A DNA stretch of 64,000 nucleotides from Strix aluco. Its lineage: Eukaryota > Chordata > Aves > Strigiformes > Strigidae. The stretch spans positions 6,477,256-6,541,255 of the forward strand of contig NC_133954.1 of NCBI RefSeq assembly GCF_031877795.1. The letters are read 5' to 3'. Positions within the stretch are counted from its first letter, which is position 1. Each line of letters starts with the position of its first letter. The notes beneath the pieces are model-generated. The model searched no databases. It had not been told where the DNA came from and saw only the letters and a program-made list of their open reading frames with translations. Below, piece after piece: positions 48,115 to 60,800 of the stretch. Made by a program: the position numbers and the translations under genes.

Positions 48115-48561
48115 CTCGAGCATATCCAGAGAAGGGCAACGAAGTTGGTGCAGGGTCTGGAGCACAGGTCTGATGGGGAGCGGCTGAGGGAACTGGGGGG
48201 GTTTAGTCTGGAGAAGAGGAGGCTGAGGGGAGACCTCCTGGCCCTCTCCAACTCCCTGAAAGGAGGGTGCAGAGAGGGGGGATGAGTCTCTTTAAGGAAG
48301 TAACAAGCGATAGGACAAGAGGGAATGGCCTCAAGTTGCACCAGGGAAGGTTTAGACTGGATATTAGGAAGCACTTCTTTGCAGAAGGGGTTGTTGGGCG
48401 TTGGAATGGGCTGCCCAGGGCAGGGGGGGAGTCCCCATCCCTGGAGGGGTTGAAGAGTCGGGTTGAGCCAGCGCTGAGGGATCTGATGGAGTTGGGTTGA
48501 TGGTTGGACTGGAGGATCTTCAAGGGCTTTTCCAACCTAGACAATTCTGTGATTCTGTGAT
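48115..48561 (+). mobile_element. CR1 LINE 3' end, young subfamily
   Basis: It has the blocks AGAGAAGGGCAACGAAGTTG, GGAGCGGCTGAGGGAACTGG, AGGAGGCTGAGGGGAGACCT and GGGCTGCCCAGGGCAGG, and the terminal CAATTCTGTGATTCTGTGAT. It is the same subfamily as 18312-18780 and 62080-62600 but in the opposite orientation. Confidence 0.93.
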
Positions 48562-49186
48562 ATTCCCTCCGGTGGATAGTGCTTGTGTTGCTGCTTCTCC
48601 TGTTTTCTAATTTGTGCCTGTGACGCAAATTTACTGAAGGACTGAAACGCTTAAGTCTGGTGATATCCCTAGCTTCAATAGCGGGCGATGAGTGAAACGT
48701 GTTGTCTTGCGCTATATGCACAGGGGAACAAAGAAACTTTTGTTCACCTCGGCTTTATGTAAGCGGGAGTAGAGTGGGAGCCACGCTAACCATCACCTGT
48801 CCTGCTGCCAAGTTCCTGCAGAGGTTCCTCCACATTAATCACCCTGTTTAATCACAGCCATCTGTCACAACAGCCAGCCATGGGGCTGTCCCTTCCCCCC
48901 GAGGCAGCGGCGGGAGGCAGGTGGAGCCCAGCGAGAGGCGAAACCGCCCCGGCGCGGGGGAAGGTCGGGCAGCACCTGGAGCCGAGCTCGGAGGGAGGCG
49001 GCGGCCGCCCCCGCGGGGCTGTGGGCCGGGGGAGCGGCGGGAGGAGTGACCTGGCCGAGCTGTGGAGGCCATTTCCCGGCGGGAAAACACGCCCGTGGGT
49101 GAGCGAGCGAGGGAGGGAGGGAGCGAGGGAGCGAGCGCGCGCTGCCGGGGCGGCCTCCGCGCTGCGGGAGGCGGCTCCCCAGGGGA

Positions 49187-49266
49187 GGTTAGAGGGCCCC
49201 GGGGGGGGTTACCGGCCCCGGGTGGGGGTTAGCGGGCCCCGGGGGGTGTTACCGGGCCCCGGGGGT
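49187..49266. repeat. GC-rich minisatellite, four 20-bp units
   Basis: Four consecutive 20-base units each start at GTTA and contain GGCCCCGGG(T/G)GG: 49187, 49207, 49227 and 49247. Units 1 and 3 begin GGTTAG, and units 2 and 4 carry GTTACC, so the array also reads as two 40-base units. It lies in the CpG island just upstream of the X-box. The G runs could form G-quadruplexes. Confidence 0.85.
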
Positions 49267-49334
49267 AGCGGGGCCGGTGGCCGCTCGCCTCGCAGGGCGG
49301 CGGCGGTCCCTCGGGCGCGGGACGGCGTCTGCCT

Positions 49335-49348
49335 GTTGCCGCGGCAAC
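49335..49348. promoter_or_regulatory. Perfect palindromic RFX X-box
   Basis: GTTGCCGCGGCAAC is its own reverse complement and fits the RFX-family X-box (two half sites GTTGCC / GGCAAC with a 2-base spacer). RFX factors drive ciliary and testis flagellar genes. It lies in the CpG island and, being palindromic, could act for a gene on either strand. Confidence 0.7.
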
Positions 49349-49800
49349 CGGCGCGCGGCCGATCCCCCCCCTCAGCCCGTGGCGGGCGCTGGGGCGGCGC
49401 CGCCGTGAGGGGAGAGCGGCGGGGGGCGGCGGGGGGCTCCGCCGCCTCAGCTGTGACCCGGGATCGCGGCGGGGGCGGCTTTTCTTCAGCGCCCCGTCCC
49501 CCGCGCGTTCAGCAGCGGGGAGGCCGCGGCCTGTCCCTCCCCTCGGGCCTTGGGGGAAGGGCCCCTCTGGGGATCCCCGTGCCCCCAGCACCGGCGGGCC
49601 CTGAGGCGGTGGCCGTGCCTCTCCCCAGGGCCTTCCAAGGGGCGCCTGGCTCTGTCTTTAGGTGTTTCCAGCCCTTTTGCCCGCCCCTGGTGAGCACCCG
49701 GGGGCTGGGGGTAAGCCGGGCCTAAGCTCCCCCCAGCCCTCTGCAGGGCCTTGGGGCTGCTGCGGCACCAGCGGAGGGAAAAACCAGGTATGGGAGCCGC

Positions 49801-52800
49801 TTTGGTGCTGGTTTGGTGCAAGACCTTGGTGACATCTCACGATGTTTCGGTGAGAAATCTGCCCACGGGTGTTAGATGGGTTTACACGAGAGCAGAAGGG
49901 GTACGGTGAGGTTTCTGTTCTTGCTTCAAGAGACCACGCATTTGGGATTTTTTTTTTGTTTGTTTTTAAAGAATGCTTCCGGAAGACTTAACCACAGAGT
50001 TGCTGTGTTTTTAATTCTAAATGTGGGCGTGATCCAGACATACCTTTTGTTTATTTGCATTCCGTCTTGCTCATCTTTCAGACAAAAACATAGTCAGCAT
50101 CAGGCTTGTGAGCTGTAAGCAGGCACAGAACTACAATTCCTAAACTCAAGTGCATCTTATTTTGCTATATAGAAAGGAGTTTTATTAATATTTTGATATA
50201 TTCAAATTACAGTGACCCAGCAGCATAAGTACTCCAGTGCTCCACTACATGTCATGGCACAGATGTTGCTCTGTGACCCCGGTCTGGTACATACTAACAT
50301 CTTGTGTTTTTTGTCCTGCTAACGAGGACAAAAAGAACAAAAGGGCAAAGTAGGTACTAGCAAAGAACAGTTACATTTAAAGCCTTTACTTTGCCCTTAG
50401 TTCACCTCCACTGTTCTTAATATTGTCAGGTTTCCAGAGCTCAGTGGTCTCTTAATTTGGAATTTCCCTGTTTGTTGAGGTCAGCCCATGAGGCTTATTT
50501 TAATGATTTTTTTTTTTTTTTTTACTGTTCATGCAATCTCTTATTGCAGACAGGAAAAAAAAATGTTGAAAAATATTAATTAGGCAGAGAGGGAATAGTG
50601 CCCAGGCATATCAGGTTTCAGAGTAACAGAAATGTCTTCCTTGTGTCAGCGTAGCTGTGGCTGTTTCCTTCACTTACTGGCGTCATTATTCTGGTTTTGG
50701 TGCCAGCACTGCATGTGGATTCATGAAGTACAGGAAAGTAAAGCACTCATTGCCCTGGAGAAGTTAAAGATACAACCTCAGGAGAATCCCCAACTGCTAT
50801 GATAACATGACCTAAATAAGAGGTGTAACCTTGTTTGGCATTCCTGCCAATCCCATGTGACATGTAGTAATATGCTTAAATCCCCAAATACTGTTGTAAA
50901 TCTGGCCCATAATCTACAGTGCACAACCAGCAGGGATCTGTGAGCAACATCTGCTCAGAGTGTGCACACCAACTACCTCTTTTTTCCACTGAAATCAAGC
51001 TGGTTTTAGTAACAGTTTAGGTGATTGCAGACTCAATTCCATCACTGATGTAGAATTGATCATTTAACCATTTGTTTGGCTTTTTAAAAATTGAATCTTT
51101 AGGTGCTTTTTTTTTTTCTTTTTGACTTTGCCTTCCCTTTTCTGTCTGTATTATTTCAGGAGTGAGTTTTCATTGCTGACTATCTTGCTAGTGTAGCAAT
51201 TGTGCTGGGCAAATGACAAAGGCAAAGAACTAACAGATGAAAGCCAACTGGTGTTACCCATATGATTTAGAGTTGATTTTTCTTTATATAATATATAAGC
51301 AACATGACTGAGGTTGCTGTTTCAGCTTGCTTTATCCCACCCATGAATCTCTGGATTTACATGTTAGTCTGTGTTCTCCATTATATCTTTGTGTGTGTGA
51401 TTCATTATAGTTTAGCATCATAACGAGAATCTCTAGTGTGCAACACATACAAGTCAGAGATACCATTATAAAATTGCTCTCCTGCAGTGCATGTAATCAG
51501 GAATATGCCCTGAGAGGAAGCTTTGGCTTCCCTGAGATGCTTTTAGAATTCTTGTGTGGCAAAATATCTCCAGCATGCCTCTGAGTGAGCAGTATCAAAT
51601 GATTTTCAAAGCCTGGGTTTCCTTGTGCAGTTTTATTTTAGAAATAAACACTGCAAAATCCAGCTCAGGGCTATGAAAATGGGAAGGTCTTATCGGCCCC
51701 TTTGGAATGACATATATTTAAAATGTCACATCAGGGTAATGGTTATGAGATTCATGACCTTGTTTGCAAGAGTGTCCTAAACTAACAGTCAACACACAGT
51801 TGCAAATTTTGATTGTAAAGCATTATCAAAGTGGTATAAAATCTGCCATTACAGCAACAAACCTCACCTGACTCACTGAAGAGTCACATTTGAGTTCAGA
51901 TTATTTCTGAAGTTGAATAGTCTGTTATTTTGTTCAAAATTACAGTGTGGCCACAGCAGGAACTTGAATGAAGCTGAGAACAGCGGTATTTGGGAAACCC
52001 AGAATATCATGGTATTTATGTTCATGCTTTTTGCAGGCCTCCACACTGCCTAAGGGGGAATCTTTTAAGAGCTAGATCTTCACATGAAGATCTGGTTTAA
52101 TTTTTTTTTTTTTCACCATCTGGAAATTGATGTATTCTTAGAGGATCACAACTTGTTTATCATGTTCTAAAGCTGGATTCTCTTGCGTGAAAACTGAAGT
52201 GCAAATATAAATGAGAGTAGATGGAGTTCTGAAACACTGGAGATGAATACGGAATTGAACAGCAGCACTTCATCACAGGACATTTTAAAATCAGGTCCTG
52301 CTGACTAAAACCGAAACTGCATCTTGGTACTTTAATCATATTAAGCTTAAAATTCAGAAAAGAAGATAGCAAAGAAGGAGCTAGAGTAAGCTGATTTTAA
52401 AACATAATTCATTATGATACAAGGCATAGTGTTTAGAATTAGAAGAAATACTTTTATTTCATATATATCTCAAGGTAATTAAAATGAATCCATGTTTGAT
52501 CCACTGAATTTTATCCCAAGAGTTTTTGTTCGTTTTGATGAATAAACTAATGAAATGCCATGTAATTAAAAATATGGAAGTAGTTCTGTGGAGGACAAAA
52601 GTATAAATAGGTTGAAGAAGGGATTCTAGACATGAACAGAGGATAGGTCCATCAGTTACTACTGAGTAATATAATGGTCATAACGTAACACGCAGCTCAG
52701 GAAACCTGTTAACTGGTTGTTGCCAGAAGCAAGAGTGGCAGAGGAGTGAGAGAACCTTTCTGTGCACTGCAGGATCTGCTTTCTGTGACTGTCGGTAGCT

Positions 52801-55800
52801 TTTCCTACTGGATGTAAGCAGGACAGCGGGCTAGGTGTATGTGCAGAAGCACACCACAAAAACTGGAGTTGTCGTAAGGAGCCTTTATTTGTCAGCTCTG
52901 TGTCCCTTAACGTGATAAAGGTCATTTGACTAAGTTTGGTAATAACTCTAGTATTGCGGGATTGAAGCAATGAAGGCTTTTGGGTTTTGCTAATTAAAGC
53001 CAAAAAACTTACATGCTTCAATTTAAATGAGTGCCACTTGGCAGGTCTGAATTATGCAGCTGGAGGAGCTCCAGCTCTGCTGGACTCCTAGATACGGGCT
53101 AGTAATTGCCTCCGGTCTGAAACTATTTTTTACCAGGCAAAACACATAATTTGGTGATGTTTGTTATAAGCTATATTTTACTTTGAAAACCACAACAAGC
53201 CTTTGTCCTCTGAGGAATGTGGAGTTGCATTTGTGCCCTTTTGATGGGGTTTTCTGTTTTAGCCTTTGTTCCTGGATTTGCTGTGCAGGTTAATGTCTGC
53301 TTTGTAAGGATGGGTGCATCGTGGGTTAGCCCCAGGCACCAGCCAGCCCTTATTTGTGTGAGCCCTGCCACAGCTGAGGATTCCAGTTCAGACCTTTTGT
53401 CTGTTCTCTGGTTAAAGAAAAAATAGCTATGGTCAGTCTTCTGTAAGTAGCTATTATGACTGGGAAACTGAAATGCAGAACCATGTCTACTGCTTACACC
53501 CTCGCTTGCCCTCGGAGGGGTCAGCTGAGAAGTAGAACTTACTCAAAGGCTGTTTTCATCTCTGCACTGTTTCCGATGATGAGAATCATCAACGCAAAGA
53601 AATGCTGCTGGGTAAGCCAGGACTTTATCGCCTGGTGGGTATATCAAGACCATATTATGTATGTTGATGCTGAAGCCCAAAGTGAACCTCCCCCCACCCG
53701 AGTCCTCATGTTACAAATTCCATATTCACAATGTATATTTGAATGGCCTTGTTACCCCGTTCTGATTGCTGGCAGATGCCGTACAGCTAATGGTGTCATT
53801 TCTGTTACTACATCAGTTGTTAAGTGGGCCAGAAAACAGCCTTTAAGATTAAAGTTTAATCAATCCAAGTATTTTGAGAGCGAGCAAGTATAGACTTTAT
53901 TCTTCTTGAGAATTACAGTCTACTTTTTGAAATCCCTGGCAGAGATAGAATGTTCTGTCAGAAAATGTCTCCAGTGAGAAATAGCAGGCAAAGAATATTT
54001 TCTGTGGGATGGCATGAGCAACCTTGTACTTTAAAGCTTGTATATTAATTGCTTGTTAATGGGCAGCTTTTGGCAGAATTTCTTTTTGGTATGGCCTCAG
54101 GAATTTTAATGGAGCATCAGTCAGTGAGTGGAGAAAATATATTTTAAAAACAATAAACATGATATTCAGTGGTTGTGTCAGTTTGTGACGTTGACTGAAT
54201 CAGTCATGTTCTAGTTTCAGTCAAATATAAACTCTGCATTAACTTCATTAAGAGCAGAAAGATGCATTACATTCTTCTGACTCCAATGCAATATGTTTTT
54301 CTGGATTTTTTTTTTTTTCTTCTCTTGCCTGACATAAGTGTTTTCAGAAAGATTATCAGGAGAGGCAAACAGAAACGTTAAAACCCCCCGCGGATATTAA
54401 GGAGTTCATTTTCTGTGTCTTGCTTACAGGCCTCTGAAAGTGATTCCCAAAATGTTTTCAAGCTCACTGAACATTGTGTATGCAATGTTTTCACAAGCAG
54501 AGAGGCTATTGCAAGCTTGAGTCTTATAGGTACACTAGTGCATATATGTAAATATGCACAAAATGTCCTTCGGGGGAAAAATCCCACCAGTCTATTTATC
54601 CTGTACTCATAAAAAAACCAGTTCTGCTGAGGTAATTGAGCCTCTTGGTTTTGATTCCTATGCTTTCCCTTCTTTTAGCGGTCATTGGTTGAAATTTCTC
54701 CAAAGTAGGGTATTCCCAGAAAATAAGGGAAAGACAGCTCATTTAACAACATGCCTTAAACCAAGCAAAGGTAATGTGAAAAAAAACCCCAAACAAACCC
54801 CACAACAAAACAACAAACCAACCAGTGGGAAAACCGTGAAGCGCAGGAAAAGCCTTCAGCTTACATTGAGCACAGTCTGTCGCTTCAAAAAAAGGAGTCC
54901 TCAGCAGAGAGAGGCTTTTCTGCACCCAACTGTTCTTTGCTGTGTCACCTCCTCTCGCGTTCAGGCTTGAGAGGAGGAAGGGGAATTCTGAATTGCTTGA
55001 ATGAGCTATAATTCTATCTGACAAATTGATGCATGTTTTGGCAATCAAGTAACTCAAAGGTGAGAGCATAGAGCAAGTTCTGCTTTCCCCTGATCTGGCA
55101 CGTTCCTGTTCCAGCTTGCTGAGCATCATTCCCACAAAAACGTCAGGAGTAACTCCCCCTGTAGAACAAAGGAGGAGTGGTTCTTCATTTTCCTCACCTC
55201 TTCTAGCTTTGCGCCTCATTACTTCTGTTTCCAAGAAGTAGATGCAGTAATAGTAATTCTGCATCAGGACTGGCAGACTTTCCTGGGGGAAAGAAAGGGC
55301 TCCAGACTGTCTTTTTTTTTTCTGTCCCAAATTAGATGTTAAACATGTTGGGAGAAAGGAACTTAGAGACATCGTCTTTCAGAGAGGGAAGATGGTACCA
55401 GTCACTTTACTGGTGGTGTCTTGATTTTTGTGAAAAGCAGAGTGTCCCGCTTGCTGTTACACTTCAAATTTGATGGCAGCCAGAAGACGGGAGCTACTGC
55501 CCCTCACAGATGCATCTCTCGGGATGCAGCAGGGTCTCGGGTCCCGGTCCTGTGCTGGCTTTACTGCCTGCCATTCAGGGTCTGTCTTGTGATGCCTTTT
55601 GTGTTGGTGCCAACAATTGCCAATCTTTTTTTTTCCCCATTAGAACACATACTTTCACAGTACGTGATCAGTAGAAAAATATTGCAGAGCCTTTGGTATT
55701 GCTGTGTACCGAACACAAAGTGATACTAGCAAGAAACTGGAGAGTTAAAGTACTTAACAGATCCTGCTTTTCACCTATAAATACACACCTTATTGTATAA

Positions 55801-58800
55801 ACATAAGTACTGTACACACAGCATGCGCTGCAACCTTAATTCTGCTGTGTCTTTGTCCTTCTGTACACGCTGTTATTGGTAGATTGTATTTTCCTTAATG
55901 CCAGGAGCTCTGCGTGCTTAGCACAGAAACTAGCTGTTGGAAGATCACAATTTAACAAAGGTTTTTATGCAGAGCGGAGATAAGAGAAGGTTAACATCTT
56001 CAGGCAGCAAAGATAATGCTGTAGTCAAGGTCTTAATCTGTTGTAGAGATATCGATCCCCATGAAGAGGATTTTAGGGACAGTCATCAATTGTGCGCGTA
56101 TCCCACTCACTCGCAGGGAGAGGCACCACCAGGTTAGTGAAGGTACCAGATTTATCATGCTTTTGCATGGGAGGCCTCTGTTAATCAAGTTTGTCTGTGT
56201 AGCACACAAAGTTTTATCCAGAACGTGGAAAAATACGTGAAAAAACGCCTTAGCATCTAGTTTTGCAGAATAAATCTACTTGTTGCATTGTACCTGTTGA
56301 GGATGTTCCTCTCCATCTAGTTTTAATGCTTGGGAGATGTTCTTAAGTAGCGAAGATTATGACAGCTGAGGCTGAACTTTAGCTTGAACCTAATCCCAAC
56401 AGTTCCTTCAGAAAGCTACACAGAGGGGAAACAAAACCACATAGAAAATACGGAAGTTTGAACCTAATCCTGTATGACTAGATGCATAAATTGTCTGTGC
56501 TAATGTTCTTATTTTGAAATGCCATTTTATAGCACAGCTTTAAACTCCAGATTCACTACTGGGTATCTCTCTCATTTAAAATTAAAGCAAAACATCTACC
56601 CACCAGGCCAGGGTTCACTTCACTTGGGCATGTCCTTTGTTTAAAGTGTCTTGTGTTGCTTTGTTCATCAGGTTCAGATTCTTGATCCATTCCCGCTTCA
56701 CTGAGGCGCTATTCAGCTTGCTCCCCTGTGTATCTTCATCGCCCCTTAGCCTCCTAAGTCCTGTACAGTTCATGATCCTTCTCTTTCTCCCTCCCTTCTC
56801 ACTGTTACTGGCTTTGTGCTTTTCTCTTTGTTCTAAGCCTTTCCATGTGCTTGGAATAGCTGTCCAAGCAGAGTTCATAAAGACCTATTTTTTCTAAAAA
56901 TGGTTCTTAAGACTGAACCTATTTCTAGCCACTTTCCAACTCAAAATGCCATACATCATCCCGTGTATGTTTTGTATTGATTTGTGTTCTCCTTTGGTGC
57001 CGTTAGACTAAATTTTTGGAACTGACTCTTATTTGTACAGTACATTTTATCTAGTGCACATTGCTCATCTAAAGCTCTATATAAATAATGAAAATGTACA
57101 GGGCTTGCTGGCACAAGTCAGTAGAGAGCTGCATTTCCTGAGGCTCTGCTTCAGAGCTCTGCTTTGTTTCCGGGAGCTCAGCTTTGTTTTTGAGTCTGTT
57201 GTGCAAGTATTTTACATAAAGCTTCATGTGAGCTTCAGTTCTGAGACTCATCTGTCTTGCTCGTTAAGTACACAGGGACCTGTGTTGCACCAGAGTATGC
57301 AGAATGCAAAAAAGGCTTAGGCAGCTTCCTTTCCACTCCCATCTCTTCCTCAAATGCAGAAATAAAATAACTGAGAACCCTGCCTAGAGCATGGGAGTGA
57401 ATATTACTGTCCTGAAAGCATGCAGAGCTGTGTGAGGAGGCTGTGTCACCAACCCACAGAGCAGCTGGTTTTGGCCAACAGGCAAGCTGTGTGAATGAGC
57501 TCGCAAGAAATACCTGCTTAGAGTGACTGTAGTTGCAACTTCAGGATATAAAGCAAATTTGGGTAAAAAAAGTGTTCATTGATGAAGGAACCCATTTGCC
57601 ATAAAAATGGTATCTTAAGGCATGGTCAACAGCAGCAACCCTCCTGGAAGTTTGCCAAGCTGAGTTATTTTTGCATTGTAAAGTGCCTTCAGATAATTTT
57701 TCTGAAGGGTGCTATATAAATAAAACAACTGCCTGATTGATTTAAAGTGAATCTCTTGAATTTTGGCTCCCCCTTCTACAAATTACATGTGTCTAAATTT
57801 CCCTGCTTCAGAAATTAAACCAGCTATATCATGGGTGGAATGAGATTAATTTTATTACACACAATAGTTCATTAGTGAAGTAGGAGCAATTTCATGTATT
57901 TATGCATAGCCTGCCCAGAATTTTTCTACTGCAGCTCTTTCAGATGTAAATAAAAATATAATGCTCATTGAATTGCTGATTAGACAGCATACAGTAATAG
58001 AAAGTCTTTATGGTATTGTGCTGTAGGTACACTTCAAAATTCCTAGGGAACATCAGGCTGAAACTGGCTCTGGGGACCAAACCCATGATCTGGGCTGATG
58101 CTTTGGCCAGCAGCGTGGGCTGACCCCAGTAGCTACAGAGGCAAGAGGTTAAATCGTTGCCTCCCGGATCCGGGCTCTGCTGACAAACGCTGCACGTGCC
58201 CTGTGGAAAGCAGAAGCTTGAACTCAGCTCTAGAAGCCCCAGAAATTCAAATAGGGGCCGAGCCTTTGCCACCGCTGTCCTGGCCAAGTCTCGTGAGGAC
58301 TTCCAGAGCTAAAACCAGAAGTCTCTGTCTTTGTCTTGTGCTAAGGAGGAGGCATTTGTGACCGAGAGCTGCTGCAGGCTGCCCTGGATGCAGAGGAGAA
58401 TGTATTAGTGTTGCATAAATGCACGTGGAGTGGTAGCCATACGTTCGTGGCTGCTCACCAAAGATTCTCCCAGTTTAAACTGCACGATGTTTATGTGCCT
58501 GCATCTGGTTTTGTCGAGTAGGTACCATATGTGAATATGCTTTTTTTTTTTTTTTTGATGCCACAAGTATCTTTATAGCCCAGTTTATTCCTACATACAT
58601 AAGAGCAGCTGGCAGCTGGATGAGACTAGCAGACCTGTTAATGTCAATCCTGAGTCAGTCAGCAGGATCAATGTTTGGAGGCAGTTCCTTCTCCCGAGTG
58701 GCTGATCACAGGAGCTGCACAGAGATTTCTGCTTCTGGAACTGAATTCTTTTTCATTATGCAGTAACATCATGTTGCAACACACTTAGAGGAGCTATTCC

Positions 58801-60140
58801 TAATCCTGCCTGCCTTTGCTATTATTTTCAGATCTCTATCTACTTGGTAATAAATACGTGTCCTCTTGAAAGACACGCAAATGATGACGATGAAATTGTA
58901 TATTTCCAGCTAATTACAGCATAAACCTGTGCAGCTTTGTCTGCTGTAGTGCAGTTCTCATTCTTTTCTGCTCAGAACTGTTAAGACTGTGCAAGGTGAC
59001 CTTCTGATACGAAGCACGGTGCTGAGGCCATCAAACTCACGTCATGTTGGGCTGCAGAAGAAATTAATCTGTATGTTCAGATGTCTTTACTGGTCCTGCT
59101 AAGCCCTTGAGCACTTCTGTAGAGCCTTTATAAATTTGATTATTGCCCTTAAAAAAGATTTGTGTATTTTTGCTTCAGGAATAAAGTGGACATTATCTTC
59201 CTAAAAGATACAGCTAGGGAATGGTTAAGTCTTTTAATATCCCTAGGTGGGAATTAGGGAGCAAGAATGGGTGCTTTGTAAGGAATTACTGGTTATTATT
59301 ACAGACTTCTGAAAAACAGACATGAAATTAACAGTTGTGTGTCACTTCATTACTGCTTTGGCAGTCTGCTTTCTTTTGCTTTAAGGGTAAGATGGTTGCT
59401 AGGGCTTTGTAGTGAATAACCTTTTTGTGTTCAGCTCTAGGCAGAGTATAATTATTTTATAATTTTGGTTCGTGGGGCTGTTGTAGACATTTTCTGACAA
59501 AAAAAGAACTCAGCTTCTCTTAACCTGCCTCGTACTCAGTTGCCAGTCATTGGCATGTCACAGCAACAGAAAGAGGCTCTGTCTGTCCTCATCATTTGCA
59601 CTTGGCATTTGCCTGAGGATCTGGCTACCACCAGTGAGATGAATGCAGACTTGACATTGTTACAAGCTGGCACTGATTGACTTTGAAAAGTGAAGTTCCC
59701 TGTCAAGGTATGTGTCTGGTTTAGCGGTGTAATCACTGTGCAGGGATGAAGTGGTGGACAGCAGCTGCTAGAAGTGAAGGAATTGCACGTTGGGTCGAAG
59801 CTGACATCCTGCTAACCCGTGCAAGTCTTTGGCTTCAACGGGAAAACTTACTTATAGGAGTCGACAAACTTACTCTTCCACATGGTCGTAGTAAACTCCC
59901 CCGCCATCAGACTGTTCTTTAGGACGTGACAGGTTTTTAGTCAGTCTGATACAGCTGTTACAACCGTGTGGAGTGGGGCAGTGAGATGGTGTAGGGGTAG
60001 GATCCCTCAGATCAAACGTGGGTGTCTGGAACACGGGTGTCTCCATCTGAGCCGCTTGTCCTGGGTCATCCAGTACTCCTGGAAGGCAAAGGTGTGAGTT
60101 ACCCCACCTGACTGCCAGTCGTCCTGCTTGGGCAGCTAAA
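49801..60140. other. Long stretch without recognised exons (probable TANC2 intron or 5' flank)
   Basis: AT-rich, with short T runs (50507-50523, 51110, 54308, 58542) and many small open frames without homology. I looked for the TANC2 first coding exon (MFRNSLK) and did not see it. The only repeat-like signal is an ancient interspersed element at about 57670. Confidence 0.5.
57670..57726 (+). repeat. Possible ancient SINE/LINE tail
   Basis: TTTTGCATTGTAAAGTGCCT ... TCTGAAGGGTGCTATATAAA resembles the old vertebrate repeat tail pattern TGTAAAGCGCTTT...GGCGCTATATAAAT. It also forms a short CTTCAGA/TCTGAAG stem. No further body is recognisable. Confidence 0.4.
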
Positions 60141-60400
60141 TCATGCTTTAAAGTCCAGACTACATGGGCTGTCTTCCTGCGGGCTGCAATGGCAGCGGCC
60201 GCCTTGCTCGGATGCAGCCGGCTCGCAGGGTGGACGCCTGCAGCTGGCCAGATCCCCAGATCCCCCCGGCCTGGCTGGCAGTGGCATCGCTGGAACCCGC
60301 CTTCTCTGCACGCGCAGCCCCCCTGACACGCGTCACCTCCCTCGGCTTCGCTGCAGCTCGCATCTGCCGGCGCGGGTACCCTCCTCTTCCCGTTCTTTAA
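60141..60400. promoter_or_regulatory. Small GC/CpG-rich patch, possible alternative promoter
   Basis: A 260-base block is rich in CpG (GCAGCGGCCGCC, GACACGCGTCACC, GCCGGCGCGGG) within otherwise AT-rich DNA. It contains a GCACGCGCAG motif close to the NRF1 consensus. It lies 300 bases from two X-box motifs. Open frames through it have no recognisable domain. Confidence 0.4.
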
Positions 60401-60705
60401 CGCACTGTAAGAACACGGTTATGCGTCTGCTCCGCGTTGGACCTTATTGTTTGATGAACTGCTTGCGATCCACTGCTGCAGACATTATGTTTTGTGTTGT
60501 GTTTTTTTTTTTTTCCCCCTCGCTAATTGCTTTGCAAAGTCTCAAACGATGTGAAGGCTAACAAAAAACCCCGTAAGTTAGCCTTACTGGGAGCTATTTA
60601 GAATTGCAGACTCCATGTATTTATGGGTTGGAAAGTGTTTAAAATGAGAGGAAACATATTCTTGCTTAAGGTGTGTCTCTAACTTGGGATCCATCACTTC
60701 TGCGC

Positions 60706-60719
60706 GTTGCCGCAGCAAC
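60706..60719. promoter_or_regulatory. RFX X-box motif
   Basis: GTTGCCGCAGCAAC is a full X-box with half sites GTTGCC and AGCAAC and a 2-base spacer. It is followed 68 bases later by a second X-box-like site. Confidence 0.55.
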
Positions 60720-60787
60720 GCTGCATTGGCATGGGAGTTCCTTTTATGGCTGATTTCCGAGCGGAGAGTGGCTGGAGCCGGCAGGCT

Positions 60788-60800
60788 GTTACCAAGCAAC
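60788..60800. promoter_or_regulatory. Second RFX X-box-like motif
   Basis: GTTACCAAGCAAC has half sites GTTACC and AGCAAC with a 1-base spacer, within the range RFX proteins accept. Its pairing with 60706-60719 raises the chance that this is a real regulatory element. Confidence 0.5.

Larger units (their letters stand above)
48850..49800. promoter_or_regulatory. CpG island promoter, probably for TANC2 (+) and/or MARCHF10 (-)
   Basis: An abrupt block of very GC- and CpG-rich DNA is flanked by AT-rich DNA. It contains GGCGGCGG/CCGCC runs, GAGCGAGC repeats at about 49099-49137, a 20-bp minisatellite and an RFX X-box. A good + strand donor (CCCGTGG|GTGAGC, GT at 49099-49100) could end a 5' noncoding first exon. 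Open frames here are typical of stop-poor GC-rich DNA and are not believable proteins. In human the next gene after MARCHF10 is TANC2 on the + strand, so a TANC2 5' exon is the leading idea. A bidirectional promoter also serving MARCHF10, whose start exon lies about 5 kb away, is also possible. No TATA box seen. Confidence 0.7.

Noticed and set aside
48880..49725. 281-codon open frame in the CpG island
   Set aside because: Composition is Gly/Ala/Arg/Pro low complexity, expected by chance in stop-poor GC-rich DNA. No domain and no homology recognised.
57670..57726. Hairpin considered as a microRNA precursor
   Set aside because: The stem is only about 8 bp before mismatches. It is better explained as an ancient repeat tail.
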